Shown here: piece after piece, positions 8,620-16,124 of the stretch | How the letters are laid out: each line of letters begins with the position of its first letter | Numbering within the stretch: position 1 is the first letter of the stretch | NCBI RefSeq assembly: GCF_001687365.1 | Contig: NZ_LGLV01000017.1 | Coordinates: 1 to 64,000 of the forward strand | DNA length: 64,000 nt | Reading direction: 5' to 3' | DNA from: Pararhizobium polonicum | GTDB lineage: Bacteria; Pseudomonadota; Alphaproteobacteria; Rhizobiales; Rhizobiaceae | Program-made: the position numbers and the translations under genes | The notes under the pieces: generated by a model | What the model saw: the letters and a program-made list of their open reading frames with translations, nothing else | What the model was told of the DNA's origin: nothing | Databases searched by the model: none

Positions 8620-9156
8620 TTACTCAGGACGGTCGAAGCGGTAGTGAAGACGGACGCATCCTCTGTCTAGCGGTTGCGCGCTGATCAGCGTTGGGCTGCC
8701 GCGGTGGCCTGTTGCGGGAAACAGGGGACGGCCACCGCCCAGCAATTCCGGAATGACATAGATTTCGATTTCATCCAGAGCGCCTTTTTCCAAAAAGGTC
8801 ATTTGCAGCTGCCCGCCTCCGAGCATCCAGATATCACCATCCTTCAGCGCCCGCAGCTCGGCGATGAGGGCATCGACATCGCTGCGCACCTCAAGCTGCC
8901 CTTTCGGGCGATCGATGGGGCGTGACGTAACAACCAGAACCCTTTGGTCTCCATAACTCCAGGGGGCCGGATCGTTGGCGATAAAATCGTAGGTGCGACG
9001 GCCCATGACGACCGTGCGGATACGCTTGATAAACAACGTGTAGTCATGCTCGCCCAGATCCATGTCGTTGTAGCGGAAGAGCCATTCCAGGCTGTCATCG
9101 TCAGTCGCAACGAAGCCATCGAGGCTTGAAGCGATATAGCCAAGAATTCTCGCCAT
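8620..9156 (-). CDS. Dihydrofolate reductase/RibD C-terminal-family protein
   Basis: A 178-residue cytoplasmic protein with the DHFR-like nucleotide-binding fold seen in the RibD C-terminal domain and in YyaP/YwjB-type proteins. Family features are ILGYIASSLDGFVA at the N-terminus, VVMGRRTYDF near residue 50, VLVVTSR, and GDIWMLGGGQLQMTF for the dinucleotide site. Enzymes of this group are NADPH-dependent reductases of mostly unknown substrate; true folate reductase activity is not implied. The ATG at 9156 is chosen, with GGGAG about 10 nt upstream; a TTG three codons earlier is possible. It is divergent from a TetR gene across a very short shared promoter, so the TetR protein probably represses both. 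Confidence 0.88.
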   Translation of the reverse strand: MARILGYIASSLDGFVATDDDSLEWLFRYNDMDLGEHDYTLFIKRIRTVVMGRRTYDFIANDPAPWSYGDQRVLVVTSRPIDRPKGQLEVRSDVDALIAELRALKDGDIWMLGGGQLQMTFLEKGALDEIEIYVIPELLGGGRPLFPATGHRGSPTLISAQPLDRGCVRLHYRFDRPE

Positions 9157-9172
9157 TTCCGTCAATCTCCCA

Positions 9173-9203
9173 TTGATTTATAAATGAACATAAGTTTATA
9201 AAT
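9173..9203. promoter_or_regulatory. Overlapping promoter/operator between DHFR-family and TetR genes
   Basis: Two identical ATTTATAAAT-like, self-complementary half sites occupy 9176-9185 and 9195-9203 (the second as TTTATAAAT), 18 bp apart centre to centre, as expected for a TetR operator. In the forward direction TTGATT (9173-9178) and TATAAA (9197-9202) have 18-bp spacing and would place transcription start at or next to the TetR ATG. Confidence 0.45.
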
Positions 9204-9208
9204 TACCC

Positions 9209-9787
9209 ATGGCAAGACACAAAAGCATATCCGACGAAGCTCTCCTTGACGCGGTTCTGGGCAGGATACTGTCCATCGGCCCATCCAACCTGACCTTCGC
9301 GCAGGCAGGCAAAGCGGCCGGGCTCTCGCCAGCGACGCTGGTGCAGCGCTATGGCGACAAGGACAGCCTCCTCGAGGCGGCCCTCCTCCACGCGTGGAGC
9401 CGTTTGGATCAGGAGACAGCGAAGGCCGATGCGGAGGAACCCCTGTCACCGGACGGAGCGATCCGTCTGCTTTTGCGGCTAGCCCCCGGCAAAACCGCCG
9501 AAAGCGATGAGACGGACGGGCTGCTCATCCTGCATGAGGATATTCGCAATCCGGTCTTGCGGGCACGCGGGGCAGCCTGGGGGGCCGCCCTTGCCATTGC
9601 CCTGGGGCGTCGATTAACGGCCGATACATCCAGGGCGACATTGCTCGGATGGCAGATGGCGGGTGTCTGGCTTGGCGCGCGCATCTGGTGGGCATTTACA
9701 CGTCAGGAACCATTTGACATCGCAATACGCCGTTCGCTGGAGGAGTGGTGCAGCGTTGCAACCTCCATCAAATCGGCCAACGCCTAG
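9209..9787 (+). CDS. TetR-family transcriptional regulator
   Basis: A 192-residue TetR-type repressor. The helix-turn-helix lies at about residues 20-60 (LTFAQAGKAAGLSPATLVQR, then YGDKDSLLEAALLHAW), followed by an all-helical ligand domain (about 75-190) that is specific to each protein and not recognisable. No ribosome binding site precedes the ATG, and a promoter match ends within about 7 nt of it, so the message may be leaderless. It is paired divergently with the DHFR-family gene across 52 bp containing twin palindromic sites, the usual layout of a self-regulated TetR unit. Ligand unknown. Convergent toward the PRC-barrel gene. Confidence 0.9.
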   Translation: MARHKSISDEALLDAVLGRILSIGPSNLTFAQAGKAAGLSPATLVQRYGDKDSLLEAALLHAWSRLDQETAKADAEEPLSPDGAIRLLLRLAPGKTAESDETDGLLILHEDIRNPVLRARGAAWGAALAIALGRRLTADTSRATLLGWQMAGVWLGARIWWAFTRQEPFDIAIRRSLEEWCSVATSIKSANA

Positions 9788-9932
9788 ATTTACATTGGCG
9801 CACTTGCATAGAAATGCTGCTGCAACATACCGAGTATGCGTCCAGCCTCTTTTTGCTTCGTCAGCATTTCCGACAGCAGAACGGCGGCACAGGAGGTGCC
9901 GCCGTTGCGTGTGATCAAACCGGAGTACCCGG

Positions 9933-10547
9933 TTAGTTGTTGGTGGCCGGTTCAGCCGGCTTTATGTCCGTTGCCGGCGCCGTGGAAGACGTGGTCGAGT
10001 TATCGACCGGGGCATTGGCATTCTGCTCGGCAACCTGCTGCGCCCTCGTCTTGAATTCGGGGGCTGTTTTCAGCGTGTCGGCCGTTTCCTGCGTGGTCAG
10101 CTTCAGATCGTTCGAATCCGGGACGTTGGAGACCGAGATCGTCTCCAGCGGAACGGCGACGTTCTTTTCGCCGATACCCAGGAAGCCGCCAACGCCGATG
10201 ACAGCTGCTTCGACAGAGCCATCCTTGGTGAAGATCACGTCATTGATCTTGCCGATGCTTTCATCGGCAGCGTTGTAGACGGACTGGCCGATATAGCTGC
10301 TGGCCGCGATCTGGTCGTCGGCCTGCTCGGTCAGATAGCCGGAGCCGGCCGCCGGGGTGGCCTGAGCCGCTTCATCGAGCGGCTTTTTCATCTCGCCGGC
10401 CGGCTGTTCGCCGGTCATCGGCGTTTCCATGGTCTGTGGTTGAGCCGAAGGCTGGGTTGTGTCCTGTGCGAAACCGAGCGGCGCAAAAACGGTTACACCT
10501 GCAAACAGGGCGCCGGCGGCGACGGAAGCTACGAGTTTCTTGGCCAT
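9933..10547 (-). CDS. Secreted PRC-barrel domain protein
   Basis: A 204-residue exported protein. The ATG at 10547 is preceded by AGGTAGG and starts a signal peptide (positive MAKK, hydrophobic core, FAQ cleavage near residue 28). A Pro/Gln/Thr-rich spacer leads to a PRC-barrel of about residues 95-175 (SYIGQSVYNAADESIGKIND and AAVIGVGGFLGIGEKNVAVP). The tail is Asn/Thr/Ala rich. PRC-barrels are small beta-barrels used in RimM and photosynthetic reaction-centre H subunits; rhizobial periplasmic versions are common and mostly uncharacterised. No clear operon partner. Confidence 0.85.
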   Translation of the reverse strand: MAKKLVASVAAGALFAGVTVFAPLGFAQDTTQPSAQPQTMETPMTGEQPAGEMKKPLDEAAQATPAAGSGYLTEQADDQIAASSYIGQSVYNAADESIGKINDVIFTKDGSVEAAVIGVGGFLGIGEKNVAVPLETISVSNVPDSNDLKLTTQETADTLKTAPEFKTRAQQVAEQNANAPVDNSTTSSTAPATDIKPAEPATNN

Positions 10548-11065
10548 TTTAAACCTACCTTTTCGTTTTCTTCTTCGATCAGGGCACGGGGCTGAAAGTC
10601 TTTCCGCCGCACCGGTGATGCAGACACAACGTCGAAGGTGCCGAGTGGTTCCGTAAAAAATATGCAACGGGGGATGGAATGTTATTTTCACAGGCCCTCA
10701 ATGCTGTCCCGTTCGACAGAAAAAGAAAAGAAAATATGGAGAAATTTTCCAATAAACGCGGCGCGTCTGGGGTCGGGGAGTGCTGCTTCCTTTGCGGGAG
10801 GGCGATCTCTGTCATCGTGACACAGCAACTCTCTTCATCGACACCGGATTGGTATTTTACGTGGGCAGACATGGTGGAGGCTGGAGGTGCCGTGCATGTC
10901 CGTGCAGACTTGAGACACGGCATCACATCGAGAAAATAAGCCGAAATATTTTCGCCCTTCTCGTCGTTTATGAGCCGGACATTCTGCGATTCGCTACTTT
11001 TTGGGCGGCAAAATGGATTGGAACAGGCAGTCGGCGGTAAAGCCGACTGCCGTTCTGGTTTCGGC
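10548..11065. other. 518-nt intergenic region
   Basis: The region is AT-richer than its surroundings and separates two minus-strand genes. Apart from one doubtful short forward frame (10736-10939), no gene, RNA or repeat was recognised. The segment just right of 10547 should hold the promoter of the PRC-barrel gene. Confidence 0.4.
10736..10939 (+). CDS. Possible small Cys-containing protein (doubtful)
   Basis: A 67-codon forward frame beginning MEKFSNKRGAS with a CCFLCGRAIS segment that looks like half of a zinc knuckle, then a WYFTWADMVEAGGAVHVRA stretch that reads like natural protein sequence. The upstream purine run (AAAGAAAAGAAAA) is only a weak ribosome binding site. It lies in an otherwise empty region. 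No family recognised; listed because the composition is not obviously random. Confidence 0.3.
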   Translation: MEKFSNKRGASGVGECCFLCGRAISVIVTQQLSSSTPDWYFTWADMVEAGGAVHVRADLRHGITSRK

Positions 11066-11614
11066 CTAGCGATTATAGACTGCGGTAATCTGGGCTTTTT
11101 GGATCGTATTCGCGTGGATCATAAAACCAACCAGTGCGTTGCTTGGGGTTGCCGGCAATTCCAGGCGCTCTACCGCCAAGGCATGCACCGTGAAAATATA
11201 GCGATGCACCTCGCCCGGAGGGGGGCAAGCACCGCCGAAACCGGCTGATCCGTAGTCATTGGTGATTTCGACGGCCCCGGTCGGCATCGCGCCAGTGCCG
11301 CTTGCACCCAGTTCAACGGAGTTCACGGAAGCCGGGATGTTGACCGTATTCCAGTGCCACCAGCCCGAACCGGTCGGTGCGTCCGGATCATAGGCGGTGA
11401 TTGCGAAGCTTTTTGTTCCTTCGGGCGCACCCGACCAGGACAGCTGCGGCGACTGGTTGCCGCCTTCGCATCCAAACCCCGCAAAGACATAAGAAGATGC
11501 AAGTTGTGCGCCTTCGGAAATCGATGTGCTGGACAACTGGAAGTCCTGAGCACTCGCAGCTGTGGTCATGGCACAGGCCAGCACCAGGCTGGCGAGTCGA
11601 GTTTTATAAAGCAT
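11066..11614 (-). CDS. Exported YbhB/YbcL-family (PEBP, Raf kinase inhibitor-like) protein
   Basis: A 182-residue protein of the phosphatidylethanolamine-binding protein family. The ATG at 11614 (AGGA upstream) gives a signal peptide ending near TAASAQD, so the product is periplasmic. Family hallmarks are present: QSPQLSWSG, YDPDAPTGSGWWHW, and the anion-pocket segment GGACPPPGEVHRYIFTVHAL. Bacterial members bind small ligands and none has an established enzymatic role that can be assigned here. It lies downstream of an AraC regulator on the same strand with a 100-nt gap, and the two may be regulated together. Confidence 0.92.
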   Translation of the reverse strand: MLYKTRLASLVLACAMTTAASAQDFQLSSTSISEGAQLASSYVFAGFGCEGGNQSPQLSWSGAPEGTKSFAITAYDPDAPTGSGWWHWNTVNIPASVNSVELGASGTGAMPTGAVEITNDYGSAGFGGACPPPGEVHRYIFTVHALAVERLELPATPSNALVGFMIHANTIQKAQITAVYNR

Positions 11615-11714
11615 GATTGAGCGTCCTTTATCGGGAGTGTTGATCATGCTCCAAAGATAATGGGTGTTCGTAAGTCACGCTTCCGGCAAACGATCAAAAA
11701 CTATCGAAGAACGA

Positions 11715-12527
11715 TCAATCGTTCGCTGAGCGGATCAGTTTTGGTGCTATTCCGAATCTTTTCCGAAAGGAATCTGAAAAATGAGACGGCGTTTTGAATC
11801 CGCTTTCCAAGGCGATTTGTGAAATGGGAGTACCGGTTGTCTGCAGCAGCGTGAGACCGTTCTCAAGACGAGTGTTGAGCAGGATTTTGGAAAAACCTTG
11901 CCCCGATTTCATAAGCCACCGGCGCAAGGTTGCTTCGCTCATGGCAAAGTATTCCGCCACCTCCGGGATACGCCACGGATGACTCAAATCGGTTTCAATC
12001 AAGCGTCGCAATTTGCTGAGAGGCTGTTCTTCATCCCGCGTTGGAAGACGTACTCCATTGTGCCGCAACCAAATTAATGGCTCAAGAAGCCGATGCTGCT
12101 TGATCGGCAGCGGCAGGCCCTCGTTGTTGACTGTGTCTTTGATGAGGCCGAGTATTTCTGACGGCCGCTGGGAATCGGTTCGCAAGATTTGAATACCCGG
12201 AGGGTCGCTGCGGGGCCGTTGGTCAATGAAAACCGCATCCACCAGGTCATGTGTGAAGCACACACCATCTGCACGGTAACGGTCATTCAAGATCGGGCGG
12301 TTTTCCATCGTCACCAGCGAACCGGGAGGAAAAATTATCAAGTCCCCCGGTTCTCCGATCAGTTCGCCATTGGTCGGGCAAAGAACTCTTTTCGAGCCGG
12401 TTTGAATGAAGCACAGAAATGTCAGTCTGAAATAGAGATCCGTGAATGTCGCTGTCGTCGCTTGGGTGATGGAAAAGATAGAAACCTTGGAAATTGGGTC
12501 AGGTATCGGCGCTGCGCCATTTTGCAT
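11715..12527 (-). CDS. AraC-family transcriptional regulator
   Basis: A 270-residue AraC/XylS-type activator. The C-terminal 100 residues hold the two helix-turn-helix motifs: IPEVAEYFAMSEATLRRWLM near residue 188 and ISQIALESGFKTPSHFSDSF near 238, ending in the RKRFGIAPK family signature. The N-terminal half is a probable cupin-like sensor without recognisable ligand residues. The codon use looks less GC-biased than neighbouring core genes, suggesting acquisition. Its start lies 8 nt from a perfect 44-nt palindrome that would sit in its 5' untranslated region or promoter. The PEBP gene directly downstream is a plausible target. Confidence 0.9.
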   Translation of the reverse strand: MQNGAAPIPDPISKVSIFSITQATTATFTDLYFRLTFLCFIQTGSKRVLCPTNGELIGEPGDLIIFPPGSLVTMENRPILNDRYRADGVCFTHDLVDAVFIDQRPRSDPPGIQILRTDSQRPSEILGLIKDTVNNEGLPLPIKQHRLLEPLIWLRHNGVRLPTRDEEQPLSKLRRLIETDLSHPWRIPEVAEYFAMSEATLRRWLMKSGQGFSKILLNTRLENGLTLLQTTGTPISQIALESGFKTPSHFSDSFRKRFGIAPKLIRSAND

Positions 12528-12534
12528 TTGATGT

Positions 12535-12578
12535 CATCCCCCGGATTATACGATTCTAATCGTATAATCCGGGGGATG
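12535..12578. repeat. Perfect 44-nt palindrome upstream of the AraC gene
   Basis: Two 21-nt arms (12535-12555 and 12558-12578) are exact reverse complements around a 2-nt centre; the arms begin CATCCCCCGGATTATACG. As RNA this would be a very stable hairpin; as DNA it is a symmetric site. No T-run follows on either side, so it is not a standard terminator. Confidence 0.8.
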
Positions 12579-12713
12579 AGAGTTTTGAAGGATACAAAGC
12601 GGTTGCGGCAAAACTCCTGATGAAAGCGGGAGCCTTGTGACCGAATTTTGCGGCTCCGCACGCATGGGGATGAACCTGCAGGTGCCGTCATATCGGTGCC
12701 GGCTGCGCAATGC

Positions 12714-12847
12714 CTGCTTGCCGGGGCTACGGCACATCGCCTTGTTCGGGCCTTGTCCGGCAGTCAGAGCAAATAGGCCGGTTCGAAACGGCCCTTGACG
12801 GTGACACCCAGTTCGAAGGTTTTGCCCGCATGCGGATCGGCGGCGCG
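12714..12847 (-). repeat. Inverted-repeat arm, right copy (pairs with 8475-8597)
   Basis: This is the 3' end of the intact lactonase gene plus its downstream flank, matching the scar at 8475-8597 in the opposite orientation. Together they bracket the DHFR-family, TetR, PRC-barrel, PEBP and AraC genes. Confidence 0.8.
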
Positions 12848-13651
12848 CTGCGGATCGCTCATGCCCTGGAAAGACGAGGTGACCAGCAGCCGGTCGGCCT
12901 TGGCGCCGATGAAGGCCGGGCAGGTGGTCTGCGTCGCCGGAACCGTATAACGCGCGATCTTCGTGCCATCGGGCCGGTAGACATCGACGGCACCGGAGCC
13001 GTAGCGCGCATTCCAGATCAGCCCGTCCGCATCGCAGACCGATCCGTCGATGCCGCCTGATGTCGTCGTCTCGTCGCTGATGGCCGTGGGTTCGCCGGCC
13101 GGCAGGCCGGTGGCCGGATCGAGAGCGACCCGCATCAGGTGATTGATGGCCGTATCGGTGAAATAGCCGGTGGAACCATCCGGTGAAAAGCAGATGCTGT
13201 TGGGGATCGACACTTCGGCATAAAGCCGTGTGACGGTGCCGCGCGCCACATGATAGATCGCGCCGGCGCCCTTGGCCTCGTCGCGGGCCATGGTGCTGAC
13301 CCAGAGGCTGCCGGACGGATGCACGCGGCCATCATTGGAGCGGTTGGCCGGAATGTCTTCGAGCGTTGTCAGAAGGCTCAGCTTTCCCGACGCCGTTTCC
13401 CGGATGAACAGGCCCTTGTCGGAGGCGATCAGCTGCCGGTCCGGATCGATCACGGCGAGCACGCTGCCGAGGAACGGCAGCGGGTGAACCGTCTTGCGGC
13501 CTGATGCCAGATGCAGCTCGTGCAGCGCCTCGCCCTTGATGTTGAACCACCATGCGATGTCGGTCGCCGGATCGTAGGTGGCGCCTTCGCCGAGCATCAA
13601 CGGTTCGTCGCACAGGATCTTGCCGGAAAAGGGAATGATATCCATGGTCAT
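12764..13651 (-). CDS. SMP-30/gluconolactonase/LRE-family lactonase, probable galactonolactonase
   Basis: A 295-residue beta-propeller lactonase. Conserved features include the first metal ligand region (LMLGEGATYDPATDIAWWFN), NRSNDGRVHPSGSLWVSTM in the middle, and IPNSICFSPDGSTGYFTDT with the NS-x-D pattern of the SMP-30 active site. In this operon, with a sugar dehydrogenase, dgoK and dgoA, the expected reaction is hydrolysis of D-galactono-lactone to galactonate. The family alone does not fix the substrate. Its start overlaps the dgoA stop by 4 nt (ATGA), indicating translational coupling. Its last 27 codons are duplicated as a scar at 8476-8559. Confidence 0.9.
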   Translation of the reverse strand: MTMDIIPFSGKILCDEPLMLGEGATYDPATDIAWWFNIKGEALHELHLASGRKTVHPLPFLGSVLAVIDPDRQLIASDKGLFIRETASGKLSLLTTLEDIPANRSNDGRVHPSGSLWVSTMARDEAKGAGAIYHVARGTVTRLYAEVSIPNSICFSPDGSTGYFTDTAINHLMRVALDPATGLPAGEPTAISDETTTSGGIDGSVCDADGLIWNARYGSGAVDVYRPDGTKIARYTVPATQTTCPAFIGAKADRLLVTSSFQGMSDPQRAADPHAGKTFELGVTVKGRFEPAYLL

Positions 13652-14283
13652 GCTGCCCCGTAAACCGCGTCATAGGCCTTGATCGTCACCTCAGCCCGCT
13701 TGCCGACTTCGGCGGCATCCATGCCGACCTTGTAGAGGCTGGAGCCCAGCCCGAAGCTCTTGATGCCGATCTTGGCATAATCGGCGAAATTGGCTTCCGA
13801 GACGCCACCGACCGCGGCGATTTCCAGTTCCGGCGGCAGGATGGCGCGGATCGCCGAAATGCCGGAAGGCCCGAGCGCGCTGGCGGGGAAGAATTTCAGT
13901 CCCGTCGCGCCGGCCTTGGCAGCCGCCAGCGCTTCCGTCGGCGTGAAGACGCCGGGCATGGTGACCATGCCTTTGGCCGCCGCCAGCGAGATCACGTCCG
14001 GTTCGACATTCGGGCTGACCATCAGCCTGCCGCCGACGCCGTCAAGCTGCTCGACCTGCTGCGTCGTCAAGACGGTACCGGCACCGATCAGGCAGCCGGC
14101 CGGCGCCATCTTCACGGCAATCTCGATCGAGCGGAACGGATCCGGCGAGTTCAGCGGAATTTCGATGGCCGTAAAACCGGCCTCGATCAGCGTGCCGACG
14201 ATCCCTTGGGTTTCCTCGGGCTTCAACCCGCGCAGGATGGCGATCAGCGGATATTTCATCGGCGGGAAGGGGATGCGGGTCAT
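13648..14283 (-). CDS. dgoA: 2-dehydro-3-deoxy-6-phosphogalactonate aldolase
   Basis: A 211-residue class I aldolase of the KDPG/KDPGal family that cleaves 2-dehydro-3-deoxy-6-phosphogalactonate to pyruvate and glyceraldehyde 3-phosphate, the last step of the De Ley-Doudoroff route. Visible motifs are ILRGLKPEE, EIPLNSPDP with the active-site glutamate, GAGTVLT, and KFFPAS with the Schiff-base lysine. The start at 14283 is supported by GAAAGAG upstream; a longer frame to 14358 overlaps dgoK and is rejected. It lies between dgoK (13 nt away) and the lactonase (4-nt overlap). The choice of galactonate over gluconate substrate rests on the adjacent dgoK. Confidence 0.93.
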   Translation of the reverse strand: MTRIPFPPMKYPLIAILRGLKPEETQGIVGTLIEAGFTAIEIPLNSPDPFRSIEIAVKMAPAGCLIGAGTVLTTQQVEQLDGVGGRLMVSPNVEPDVISLAAAKGMVTMPGVFTPTEALAAAKAGATGLKFFPASALGPSGISAIRAILPPELEIAAVGGVSEANFADYAKIGIKSFGLGSSLYKVGMDAAEVGKRAEVTIKAYDAVYGAA

Positions 14284-14296
14284 ACTAACTCTTTCT

Positions 14297-15214
14297 TCAG
14301 GCGGGCCAGATGGCGTTGGCAGCGGCGGCAAGGCCATGGCGAACGGCCTCATCGGCATCGATGGTCACGGGATTGAGGTCGAGAGCCGACAGGGCGGATT
14401 GGTACAGCGCGGCAAGAGAGCCGGAGGCGACAAGGCAGACGCTGCTTCCGGCCTTTGCGGTGCTGAGCGCTCCGGCGATTTCAAGACCGATGAGCGTGCC
14501 CGACAGCCGGGCTTTGGCGGCGGGAGCGGTCAGGCCATGCAGCAGCTGGCCGCTGCGCACCGTAAACACCAGATTGGTCGCAAGCGCGGGATTTTTCGCG
14601 GCTTTTGCGACAGCGCCCAGAAAGACGGGATCGTTGCCATCGAACGCACCCCCGTCGGCGACGGCATGGCTGAGGATCGAATGCTTTGAGATCACGTCGA
14701 ACAGTTCGCCGGTCATGAAGGTCGAGAAACCATCGACGATACCGCCGGTGACGCGCACCCATTTGCTGTGCGTGCCCGGCATGCAGACCAGATGGCTGCC
14801 GCTGCCGAGCCGGGATATTGCGCCGAGCAGCTGGGTTTCCTCGCCACGCATGACATCCGGCATCTCTTCACTGCGCTGGGCAAGGCCGGGCAGGATGCGG
14901 ATATCGCGGTTGGCGTCGGGTACGGTGACGGCCGCCTTGACGATGCCGCTCAAAGGGGCGGGCGTATCGAGATAACCGGCCTCGACCCAGCCCTGGCGGG
15001 CACCGGCCATGCCGCAGATAATTACCGGCAGATGCGGCGGTGCGGAAACGGCCTGGAGATGCGATTCAAGAATACCCGAGAAGCCGGTTTTCGCGGCCGT
15101 CGTCATGCCCTCGCCACTGCGGCGCTCGGCAAGCACTTCGCCGCTTTCGCTGACGATCCACAGGCGGAAACTCGAGGTTCCCCAATCTACCGCCGCATAG
15201 GATGCTGCCGTCAT
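14297..15214 (-). CDS. dgoK: 2-dehydro-3-deoxygalactonokinase
   Basis: A 305-residue ATP-dependent kinase of the DgoK family that phosphorylates 2-dehydro-3-deoxygalactonate at C6. The N-terminal phosphate-1 motif of the ASKHA fold is clear (VDWGTSSFRLWIV), with CGMAGARQGW near residue 72 and PGTHSKWV near residue 145, typical of DgoK. The ATG at 15214 overlaps the dehydrogenase stop (TAATG) and is preceded by GGAGGCG. Translational coupling and position make it the second or third enzyme of a galactose-degradation operon. Confidence 0.93.
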   Translation of the reverse strand: MTAASYAAVDWGTSSFRLWIVSESGEVLAERRSGEGMTTAAKTGFSGILESHLQAVSAPPHLPVIICGMAGARQGWVEAGYLDTPAPLSGIVKAAVTVPDANRDIRILPGLAQRSEEMPDVMRGEETQLLGAISRLGSGSHLVCMPGTHSKWVRVTGGIVDGFSTFMTGELFDVISKHSILSHAVADGGAFDGNDPVFLGAVAKAAKNPALATNLVFTVRSGQLLHGLTAPAAKARLSGTLIGLEIAGALSTAKAGSSVCLVASGSLAALYQSALSALDLNPVTIDADEAVRHGLAAAANAIWPA

Positions 15215-15984
15215 TAAAATACGCCTCCATCGATGATCATGGCCTGTGCCGTCATCCGCGCCGAACAATCGGAGGCGAGATAGAGGCATGGGCCCACCAT
15301 GTCCTCCGCGACGAGCATGTGCTTCAGGCACTGTTTTTCCTGCATGCCGGCAATCGCGGTATCGTCGATCCACAGCTTCTTCTGCCGCTCGGTCACCACC
15401 ATGCCCGGCAGCACGGCGTTGACGCGGATATCGTCCGGGCCAAGCTTGCCGGCGAGCGACTTGGTGAGGCCGATAATGCCGGCCTTGGCCGTGGCATAGG
15501 CCGGGATTTCGCCCATGTTGAGCATGAAGGCGATCGACGAGAAGTTGATGATCGAGCCGCCGCCGGCCTGCCGCATGTGCGCCACCGCAGCCTGGCTCGT
15601 GAAGAAGACGTGCCTGAGATTGACGGACTGGCTTTCGTCCCAGCTTGCCTCGGTCACGTCCTCCAGCGGCTGCCGGTCATCGCGCGCAGCGTTGTTGATG
15701 AGGACGCTCAGTGAACCGATCGCGCTGGCCGCCCGATCGACAACAGACCTTATCGTCTGCACGTCGCGCAGATCGGCCTGAATGAAGACCGGCGCATGTT
15801 CGACCGATGGTGCAAGCTGCTCCACCAGAGCCCGGCTGTCCGTTTCGGCGATATCGATGAAGGCGACGCGGGCGCCCTGTCGTGCAAAGCCCTCGACGAG
15901 CGCGGCACCGATGCCCGAACCACCGCCGGTGATCAGGACGCCACGTCCCTCGAGGTCGTGAAATTGCGCAGCTGGCAAGGCCAT
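15214..15984 (-). CDS. Short-chain dehydrogenase, probable galactose/aldose 1-dehydrogenase
   Basis: A 256-residue classical SDR with a Rossmann glycine motif GGGSGIG near residue 20, INNAARDD near 95, catalytic Ser in INFSS and the Y-x-x-x-K pair in YATAKAG near residue 165. D38 after VAFI indicates NAD preference, as in other SDRs. As first gene of the operon with lactonase, dgoK and dgoA, it likely oxidises D-galactose to galactonolactone. RBS GGGAGAG precedes the ATG. The dehydratase that turns galactonate into the dgoK substrate is not encoded here. It is divergent from an IclR regulator. Confidence 0.88.
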   Translation of the reverse strand: MALPAAQFHDLEGRGVLITGGGSGIGAALVEGFARQGARVAFIDIAETDSRALVEQLAPSVEHAPVFIQADLRDVQTIRSVVDRAASAIGSLSVLINNAARDDRQPLEDVTEASWDESQSVNLRHVFFTSQAAVAHMRQAGGGSIINFSSIAFMLNMGEIPAYATAKAGIIGLTKSLAGKLGPDDIRVNAVLPGMVVTERQKKLWIDDTAIAGMQEKQCLKHMLVAEDMVGPCLYLASDCSARMTAQAMIIDGGVF

Positions 15985-16043
15985 GATGTGTCGCTCTCCC
16001 GGATGCGCAGTCCCGAGAACGGGCTTGCATTCGCATCAATGTC

Positions 16044-16060
16044 GTTCCATTATGTGGAAC
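16044..16060. promoter_or_regulatory. Candidate IclR operator
   Basis: GTTCCA (16044-16049), TTATG, TGGAAC (16055-16060) is a perfect 6-bp inverted repeat in the IclR/dehydrogenase intergenic region, and a further TTTGGAAT half site follows at 16073-16080. The TGGAA core is typical of IclR-family sites. It is well placed to control both divergent units. Confidence 0.6.
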
Positions 16061-16124
16061 TCGCTCTTATTATTTGGAATTATCGCGCCGCAGGCAGCGG
16101 CTTGTCAAGATCGAAGCAACAGCG

